11,687 nucleotides of DNA from Candidatus Intestinimonas stercorigallinarum. Lineage in GTDB: Bacteria; Bacillota; Clostridia; Oscillospirales; Oscillospiraceae. The notes under the pieces are model-generated. The model did no database searches. It saw only the letters and a list, made by a program, of their open reading frames with translations, and was not told where the DNA came from. This document shows, piece after piece, positions 6,887 through 11,687 of this stretch; the first letter of the stretch is position 1, and each line of letters begins with the position of its first letter. Both the position numbers and the translations under genes were made by a program. Location of the stretch: the NCBI GenBank assembly GCA_019115345.1, contig DXDV01000065.1:1-11687 (forward strand). Reading direction: 5' to 3'.

Positions 6887-9412
6887 TTACCGGGTCAGCC
6901 GTTCCAGGGTCTCGCACAGCACCCGGAAGTCGATGGGCTTGGAGATGTGGGCGTCCATCCCCGCCGCCGTGGTGGCGGCCACGTCCTCGGTGAAGGCGTT
7001 GGCCGTCACCGCCAGGATGGGCACCCGCCGGGCGTCGGGACGGGAGAGGGCCCGAATCCGCCTGGCCGCCTCGCAGCCGTCCATCTGGGGCATCTGCATG
7101 TCCATGAGGATGGCGTCGATCTCAAAGGGGGCGGAGGCCTGGAAGCGCTCCAGGGCCTCCAGCCCATTCCACGCCTGTACGATCTCCAGCCCGTTCATGG
7201 TCAGGATCTCGGTGGCGATCTCCATGTTCACCAGATTGTCCTCGGCCAGAAGGATCTTCTTCCCCCGCAGGGAAAACGCCTCCTGGATGAGTTCCGGGCT
7301 GCCCGGCCGCTCCGGCTGGACGCCGGGCTCCCGGGAGGGGAGGAAGGGAATGGTGATGGTGAAGGTGGTCCCCTCCCCCAGCCTGCTGTCCACGTAGATC
7401 TGGCCGCTCATCTGGGTGACCAGGCTTTTGACGATGGGCATGCCCAGGCCGGTGCCGCTGACCTGCTGGGAGGTGAACCGGGTCTCCCGGGCGTAGGGCT
7501 CAAAGAGGTGGGGCAGGAATTCGGGGGACATGCCCGCTCCGGTGTCCCGCACCACGATCTGGTATTGGGCCCTGGTCCTCTCGTCCAGCTGCCGCACCGA
7601 CACCGAGACCTCATCTCCCCCGGCGGTGAACTTAAAGGCGTTGGACAGGAGGTTGTTGAGGATCTGGCTGATGCGGTTGGAGTCCCCCAGCACATGGGCG
7701 TCCCGCAGCTCATAGTGCTCCCGGAGCTCCTTCCCCTCGGCCTCGGCCTGGAGCCGGAAGGAGTCCACGCAGTCGCCCACACAGGCCCGGAGGTCAAAGA
7801 CCTGGTTGTTCAGGATGACCTTCCCCTGCTGCATGCGGGACATGTCCAGGATGTCGTTGACCAGGTCCAGCAGCTGCCGGCTGGAATAGGAGATCTTCTC
7901 CACGTAGCTGCGCACCCGCTCCGGCTCCTCGGCGTACTGCCGGATCAGGTCGGACAGGCCCAGGATGGCGTTGAGGGGGGTGCGCATGTCGTGGGACATA
8001 TTGTTGAAAAAGGACTGCTTGGCCTTCTCGCTCTGCCGGGAGCTGGCCAGGGCGTCCTCCAGCAGCTTGCGCTCCTGGAACTGCCGGTGCTTCTCCTGGT
8101 CCACCTCCCGGAAGCAGAGGACCACCTCGTCGGGGGAGAGGGACTCGTCAAAGAGCACCCGCACGCTGACCCAGCGGTACTCCTCCCCGAAGCGGCGCAG
8201 AAAGTCGCCGCCGTAGTCCCGGACCCGGTTGGAGACCAGGTTCCGGATGCTGTCGGAGGAAAAGCTCTCCTGAAATTCCGTGAAGGCCGCCGGCTCGATG
8301 ACCTCGCCTGTCACCCGCAGCAGCTCGGGATAGGGGCCGTTGGGCGGCAGAAAGCTCCGGACGTACTCGGAGCCCTTGATCATTTCATAGGTGTCATCCC
8401 GGTAGTTCACCCGGTAGAGGGCATAATAGGAGTTGCCCAGCACCCGAACGGTCTCGTTGGTGCGCTCCACCGCCTGGTCCAGCCGCAGATTCCGCCAGGT
8501 GACCAGGAGGAGGGCGGCCACCCACACCAGCATCACCAGGCCGAAGAGCAGGGTGACCTGATTGAGATTGTCCAGGATGGTGTGGAAGGGCACGGTGATG
8601 ATGACCATCCAGCCGGTGGAGATCCGCTGGTGGTAGACCCCCCGCTGGCTTCCGTCAGACGCCTCAATGGGCGTGTCATACCGGTTGAGGGAGCCGTCCC
8701 GGATGCCGGCCTGAAGCCGGGCGATGTAGCCGGCAAACTCCTCCCCCTCCTGGTCCAGCTCGGTCCGGGCGTAGAGCAGGGTCCCCTGGTTGTCGCAGAC
8801 ATAGACCGAGGCCCCCTCCGCCAGCTCGTCGTCCCCGGCGTTTCGGAGCAGGTTCTCAGGAAAGACATCGAAGGCCAGCACCGCGTCGCAGTCCTTGCAC
8901 ATCTGGGCAATGGTGATGACCGGCCGGTGGTAGATGGCGTCGGTGTAGATGTCGGTGAAGATGGGGTCGCCTCCGTCCGCCAGAGCCGCCTGATACCACC
9001 CTGCGCCGGTATAATCGTAGTCTATGTCCCCGTCCCAGGGATTGGCCGCCAGCAAACGCCCCTGAAAGACCGCGTAGGGGTCCACCGTGCCCTCCCCCAG
9101 GACCTGCTGAAGCCGCTCGTAGTACCGGCCGATCCACGCCTCGATCTCCGCCGCCGACTCCCCCGCCTGCACCCGGGCGTCGATGCTTTCAGCGCCGAAG
9201 GTGAGCAGCGTCTCAAAGACGCTCAGGTCTCCGTCCACCTCCAGAGCGTAGCTCTGGGCCAGAGAGGTCCCCAGGGCCTGGTAGTTTTGGAGCAGGGTAT
9301 TCCGAATGACCCGGTAAAAGATCCCTCCCATCACCAGAAGGACCAGGATGAGCAGCAGGTTCAGGCGCAGTTTTTTCAGCAGACGGAAGCCCTTGCTCCG
9401 GGGGCGCTTCAC
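6887..9412 (-). CDS. Hybrid sensor histidine kinase (dCache, PAS-like, HisKA, HATPase, REC)
   Basis: This 841-residue membrane protein has helix 1 at about 17-36, an extracellular dCache-like sensor (about 40-275, with a CKDC pair at Cys172/Cys175), helix 2 at about 286-306, and a PAS-like segment (about 320-440). The HisKA domain has phosphoacceptor His474 in NMSHDMRTPLN. The ATPase domain has an N-box Asn591, DTGAGM (623-628), LFEPY (636-640) and GTGLGM (653-658). The C-terminal receiver has acidic Glu724-Asp725, Asp771 in LMDMQMPQMDG and Lys825-Pro826. All relay residues are present. I chose GTG 9412, which overlaps the HPt stop as GTGA with GGAGG 8 nt upstream; GTG 9421 would overlap that ribosome site. 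The order suggests a His474, Asp771, HPt His63 phosphorelay. The final regulator is not in this operon and the stimulus is unknown. Confidence 0.93.
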   Translation of the reverse strand: MKRPRSKGFRLLKKLRLNLLLILVLLVMGGIFYRVIRNTLLQNYQALGTSLAQSYALEVDGDLSVFETLLTFGAESIDARVQAGESAAEIEAWIGRYYERLQQVLGEGTVDPYAVFQGRLLAANPWDGDIDYDYTGAGWYQAALADGGDPIFTDIYTDAIYHRPVITIAQMCKDCDAVLAFDVFPENLLRNAGDDELAEGASVYVCDNQGTLLYARTELDQEGEEFAGYIARLQAGIRDGSLNRYDTPIEASDGSQRGVYHQRISTGWMVIITVPFHTILDNLNQVTLLFGLVMLVWVAALLLVTWRNLRLDQAVERTNETVRVLGNSYYALYRVNYRDDTYEMIKGSEYVRSFLPPNGPYPELLRVTGEVIEPAAFTEFQESFSSDSIRNLVSNRVRDYGGDFLRRFGEEYRWVSVRVLFDESLSPDEVVLCFREVDQEKHRQFQERKLLEDALASSRQSEKAKQSFFNNMSHDMRTPLNAILGLSDLIRQYAEEPERVRSYVEKISYSSRQLLDLVNDILDMSRMQQGKVILNNQVFDLRACVGDCVDSFRLQAEAEGKELREHYELRDAHVLGDSNRISQILNNLLSNAFKFTAGGDEVSVSVRQLDERTRAQYQIVVRDTGAGMSPEFLPHLFEPYARETRFTSQQVSGTGLGMPIVKSLVTQMSGQIYVDSRLGEGTTFTITIPFLPSREPGVQPERPGSPELIQEAFSLRGKKILLAEDNLVNMEIATEILTMNGLEIVQAWNGLEALERFQASAPFEIDAILMDMQMPQMDGCEAARRIRALSRPDARRVPILAVTANAFTEDVAATTAAGMDAHISKPIDFRVLCETLERLTR

Positions 9413-9768
9413 GGGAAGCACCTCCGGATGGCCGCCGCGGCCTCCTCATAGGCCTGCGCGATCTCCGGCATGAGGCCGGCGGCCCCCGCCATGTCGTCCT
9501 GCCGCAGCAGGGCCACCTGGCTGGTGAAGAGGGCCGACAGGCGGCTCATGGACAGGTTGCCGCACATGCCCTTCAGGGTGTGGGAGGCCGTCACCGCCCC
9601 CGCCTGATCCCCCATCGCCATGGCCGCCTTCAGGGCGCCGTAGTTCGGGTCGTCCAGGAACTTCTTCAAAAAACGCTCCAGCAGCGCCTCATTGCCCATA
9701 AAGCGCGCCAGGGCGTCCGCCGTGTCAATGCCCGCCCGCTCCAGCAGCTCCGTCTTGCTCTGTTCCAT
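9409..9768 (-). CDS. HPt domain phosphotransfer protein
   Basis: This 119-residue soluble protein is essentially a single HPt four-helix domain. The conserved phosphoacceptor motif is seen as ASHTLKGMCGNLSM, with His63 as the active histidine and the usual Lys and Gly following. FMGNEALLERFLKKFL (about 23-38) fits the early HPt helices. ATG 9768 is preferred because GGGGGAG lies 6 nt upstream; an in-frame TTG at 9789 lacks such a site. It is the first gene of its operon and overlaps the hybrid kinase by 4 nt. It therefore probably shuttles phosphate between that kinase's receiver domain and a response regulator encoded elsewhere, all in the cytoplasm. Confidence 0.9.
   Translation of the reverse strand: MEQSKTELLERAGIDTADALARFMGNEALLERFLKKFLDDPNYGALKAAMAMGDQAGAVTASHTLKGMCGNLSMSRLSALFTSQVALLRQDDMAGAAGLMPEIAQAYEEAAAAIRRCFP
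9421..9425 (-). promoter_or_regulatory. Ribosome binding site fixing the hybrid-kinase start
   Basis: GGAGG within the end of the HPt gene lies 8 nt before GTG 9412. Its last base is the first base of the alternative GTG at 9421, which makes that longer start unlikely. Confidence 0.75.
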
Positions 9769-9774
9769 CTCGCG

Positions 9775-9781
9775 CTCCCCC
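9775..9781 (-). promoter_or_regulatory. Ribosome binding site fixing the HPt start
   Basis: GGGGGAG lies 6 nt before ATG 9768 and inside the frame of the longer TTG start at 9789. It supports the shorter 119-residue protein. Confidence 0.75.
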
Positions 9782-9816
9782 TCTATCAAATTGGACCATT
9801 GGAAAAAGGTTCCGCC

Positions 9817-9851
9817 GCCGCCCGGTCTTTGGTGCCGGGCTGTCGGGCGGC
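9817..9851 (-). other. Possible 5' leader hairpin of the HPt/hybrid-kinase mRNA
   Basis: Perfect 8-bp arms GCCGCCCG (9817-9824) and CGGGCGGC (9844-9851) enclose a 19-nt loop that could pair internally. The outer edge coincides with the transcript start predicted from the promoter at 9859-9887, so the mRNA may begin with this stem. A short U-run (TTTTT on the minus strand, near 9807-9803) follows about 9 nt after the stem, too far for a standard terminator. A stabilising 5' stem is possible; its function is unproven. Confidence 0.4.
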
Positions 9852-9858
9852 CATGTCC

Positions 9859-9887
9859 ATTTTACATGATTTTCCCACAACATTCAA
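9859..9887 (-). promoter_or_regulatory. Candidate sigma-A promoter for the HPt/hybrid-kinase operon
   Basis: On the minus strand TTGAAT (9887-9882), an exact 17-nt spacer and TAAAAT (9864-9859) match the consensus in 4 of 6 and 5 of 6 positions. It lies in an AT-richer patch of an otherwise GC-rich gap. Transcription would start near 9852, giving a leader of about 85 nt before ATG 9768. Confidence 0.7.
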
Positions 9888-9911
9888 CCGCATCCTCGGC
9901 ATCCGGCACAG

Positions 9912-9956
9912 AAAAGGCCCCGGGCAGACGCCGATACGGCGTCCGTCCGGGGCCTT
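9912..9956 (-). terminator. Intrinsic terminator of the ABC permease operon
   Basis: The arms 9914-9933 and 9937-9956 form a 20-bp stem with an ATA loop and two imperfect positions (on the minus strand one A-C mismatch and one G-U). On the minus strand the stem ends CCTTTTC, a short U-run. It begins 25 bp past the NupQ-like stop codon and lies upstream of the HPt promoter, so it separates the two transcription units. Confidence 0.8.
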
Positions 9957-9981
9957 GGACGGGTGGGGATGCAGCGCGGAC

Positions 9982-11013
9982 TCAGCGCTGGCCCTTGTCG
10001 TAGGGAATGCCCTCCGCCTTGGGGGCTCTGGACTTCTTGGAGGTGAAGGCCAGCACCACCAGAGTGATGAGGTAGGGCAGGGTGCGGTAGAAGTGGGGGC
10101 TGATGCCGATCTCGGCCAGGAAGAACACGCCGTCGCCGTTGATGTCGATGCTGGAGTAGGAGGCGGCGACACACTTGAAAAGGCCGAAGAGCAGGGCCGC
10201 GCCGGCGATGTTCAGGGGCTTCCAGTTGCCGAAGATCATGACGGCCAGGGCCAGGAAGCCGAAGCCGGCCACGTCGCCGGTGGCGGCGCAGTTGGCGGTG
10301 GTGAGGGCGTAGACAAAGCCGCCCATACCCGCCAGGGCGCCGGAAATGGTGGTGCCGGCGTAGCGCATCACATAGACGTTGATGCCCAGGGAGTCGGCGG
10401 CCTGGGGATTCTCACCGCAGGCGCGCAGCCGCAGACCGAAGCGGGTCTTGTAGAGGAGGATAGACAGGACCACGAAGAGCAGGATGCAGACATAGGTGGC
10501 CAGGTAGGTCTTGTCGATGAAGGTGGAGCCAAAAAAGCCCATATCGTCGCTACGGCCATAGCCGAAGAAGCTCTTCTTGATCATGAACCAGCTGGCGGCG
10601 TCGCCGGTGGCCATCTGGAGGGCGTTCTGGTTGGCGATGATGCGGATGAGGAAGAGGACCAGGGCGGGGGCCAGCAGGTTGAGGGCGGTGCCGCCGATGG
10701 TCTGGTCGGCCCGCAGGTTCACCGAGGCGAAGGAGAGGAGCAGGGAGAACACCGCGCCCATCAGGGCGGCGACCAGCATGGCCAGGAGCTCGAAGCCCTG
10801 GAGGGCCACCCAGTCCCCCGCCGCCTTGGCCGCGTCAAAGACGCCGGCCTGCTGGGTCAGGTTGACGAAGAGCACGCCCACAAAGGCGCCGAAGATCATG
10901 ATACCTTCCAAAGCCAGGTTGATGATGCCGCTGCGCTCGGCAAAGACGCCGGCCAGAGCCACGATCATCAGGGGAATGGCGTAGATGAGGGTCTGCTGGA
11001 TCAGGAATGTCAT
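9982..11013 (-). CDS. ABC transporter permease, NupQ/YufQ-like (nucleoside or simple sugar)
   Basis: This 343-residue inner-membrane protein belongs to the branched-chain/sugar permease superfamily (BPD_transp_2). It has many hydrophobic segments, for example about 8-23, 36-52, 76-96, 114-126, 172-187, 221-238, 251-262, 269-284 and 312-324. The family signature near the N-terminus is FAERSGIINLALEG (24-37). The cytoplasmic coupling loop reads LRLRACGENPQAAD (194-207), and GFGFLALAVMIFGNWKP (250-266) is typical of this branch. ATG 11013 overlaps the upstream permease stop as ATGA, and AGGAGG lies upstream. The two permeases would form a heterodimeric channel. The ATPase and the BmpA/NupN-like lipoprotein expected for such importers are not in the window and probably lie beyond 11687. 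The purine-nucleoside substrate is inferred from the family; other simple sugars remain possible. Confidence 0.9.
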   Translation of the reverse strand: MTFLIQQTLIYAIPLMIVALAGVFAERSGIINLALEGIMIFGAFVGVLFVNLTQQAGVFDAAKAAGDWVALQGFELLAMLVAALMGAVFSLLLSFASVNLRADQTIGGTALNLLAPALVLFLIRIIANQNALQMATGDAASWFMIKKSFFGYGRSDDMGFFGSTFIDKTYLATYVCILLFVVLSILLYKTRFGLRLRACGENPQAADSLGINVYVMRYAGTTISGALAGMGGFVYALTTANCAATGDVAGFGFLALAVMIFGNWKPLNIAGAALLFGLFKCVAASYSSIDINGDGVFFLAEIGISPHFYRTLPYLITLVVLAFTSKKSRAPKAEGIPYDKGQR

Positions 11014-11687
11014 GCCTCATCGCCTCCTTTCGCGGTGTGGGCATCATCGCCGGCGGGACCGTCCTTCTTCTCGGGAGCGGGCGCCGCCGCCGGGGGAGCC
11101 GCCTTCCTGCGCTTCCCGGCGCCGCTGAGGAGCATTTTGATGACCAGGGAGAAGGCGCTGAGGTAGACGATAGTGGCAATGATGACGTCGGTAATGTATT
11201 CGTTGTAGGCCGTCAGGTTGGTCAGCTGCAGCCCCACGATGTCCAGCATGGACATAAAGCAGCCGGTAAAGACCACGGCGATGGGGTGGCTGGCCGCCAG
11301 CAGGGCCACGGGGATGCCGTTGAAGCCGGTGGTGGGCAGGGTCTGATAGGTGGACCAGAAGAATTCCGTGTTGCCCGACAGATAATAGAGCGCGGCGGCG
11401 GCGCCGGACAGGCCGCCGGCGATGGCCATGGAGAGGACGATGTTGCGCTTGTCGGCAATTCCGGCGTAGCGGGCGGCGTGGCGGTTGGAGCCGCACGCCT
11501 TGAGCTGATAGCCCAGGGTGGTCTTGTTCATGATGACATAGATGAGAATGGCAATGAGAATGGCGATGAGGATGCCGCCGTTGACCTGGGAGTTGGGGAA
11601 GATGGAGTCCAGCCCCATCTTGGCCGTCTGAACCCCGTTGTGGCTGGTCATGTAGATGTAGGCGCTCTTGGTGTTCTCGGTGGTGTT
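11010..11687 (-). CDS. ABC transporter permease, NupP/YufP-like (5' end outside window)
   Basis: The frame is open to the window edge, so only the C-terminal 225 residues are seen. The ATG at 11651 is probably internal, because the coding frame continues upstream as NTTENTKSAYIY. Visible features are hydrophobic segments (about 36-52, 83-102, 127-150 and 165-186) and the coupling-loop signature LKACGSNRHAARYAGI (62-76), matching that of the partner permease. Family members pair with NupQ-like permeases in nucleoside/simple-sugar importers. The last ~33 residues form a charged Ala/Pro/Lys-rich cytoplasmic tail (from RRKAAPP, about 193 on), which is low in complexity. The stop overlaps the next gene's ATG by 4 nt, so the two are translationally coupled. 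Confidence 0.88.
   Translation of the reverse strand, partial: NTTENTKSAYIYMTSHNGVQTAKMGLDSIFPNSQVNGGILIAILIAILIYVIMNKTTLGYQLKACGSNRHAARYAGIADKRNIVLSMAIAGGLSGAAAALYYLSGNTEFFWSTYQTLPTTGFNGIPVALLAASHPIAVVFTGCFMSMLDIVGLQLTNLTAYNEYITDVIIATIVYLSAFSLVIKMLLSGAGKRRKAAPPAAAPAPEKKDGPAGDDAHTAKGGDEA

Noticed and set aside
6791..9451. An 886-codon plus-strand open frame opposite the hybrid kinase
   Set aside because: Same antisense high-GC artefact; the minus-strand frame has intact HisKA, ATPase and receiver motifs.
9580..11166. A 528-codon plus-strand open frame opposite the permease genes
   Set aside because: Gly/His/Gln/Glu-rich shadow of two clear membrane permeases.
1..11687. CRISPR array, tRNA/rRNA genes, phage or transposase genes
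   Set aside because: No regularly spaced direct repeats, no recognisable RNA gene and no transposase or integrase motifs were seen on either strand.

Overview
The window is GC-rich and densely packed, with genes in tight, often overlapping operons. Nearly all are on the minus strand. The families present (YesM/YesN-type two-component proteins, a Clostridia-style polysaccharide deacetylase, a divergent clostridial galactokinase, NupP/NupQ-type permeases) together with GTG starts and strong AGGAGG ribosome sites suggest a high-GC anaerobic Firmicute. The Oscillospiraceae (Flavonifractor/Lawsonibacter/Intestinimonas-like gut bacteria) fit best. This placement is inferred from gene style, not from a database match.

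Layout, left to right. (1) 2-853, plus strand: the 3' part of a polysaccharide deacetylase gene, ending at a strong hairpin that it shares with the convergent operon. (2) 6649-965, minus strand: an operon reading galactokinase, YesN-type AraC response regulator, YesM-type histidine kinase, then a membrane-tethered sugar-binding-protein homologue. The last three look like a three-component extracellular sugar sensor, and the first gene is a likely metabolic output. (3) 6650-6886: a candidate sigma-A promoter for that operon and an unusual ~135-bp imperfect palindrome with two internal hairpins, which would fall mainly in the 5' leader of the galactokinase mRNA. (4) 9768-6887, minus strand: a small HPt phosphotransfer protein overlapping a hybrid sensor kinase (dCache, PAS-like, HisKA, HATPase, REC) by 4 nt, with a good candidate promoter upstream. 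No output regulator is encoded with them. (5) 11687-9982, minus strand: two overlapping permease genes of a nucleoside/simple-sugar ABC importer (NupP-like, cut by the window edge, and NupQ-like), ending in an intrinsic terminator.

The theme is carbohydrate or nucleoside sensing and uptake. Two phosphorelay systems lie head-to-tail, and no clear terminator separates them, so read-through from the HPt/hybrid-kinase operon into the galactokinase operon is possible. Start codons were revised from ribosome-site placement for the YesN regulator (GTG 5337), the hybrid kinase (GTG 9412) and the HPt protein (ATG 9768). I see no CRISPR array, tRNA, rRNA, phage or transposase gene. The most unusual element is the palindromic leader/repeat at 6708-6842. 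The most interesting gene arrangement is the galactokinase-linked three-component sensor.
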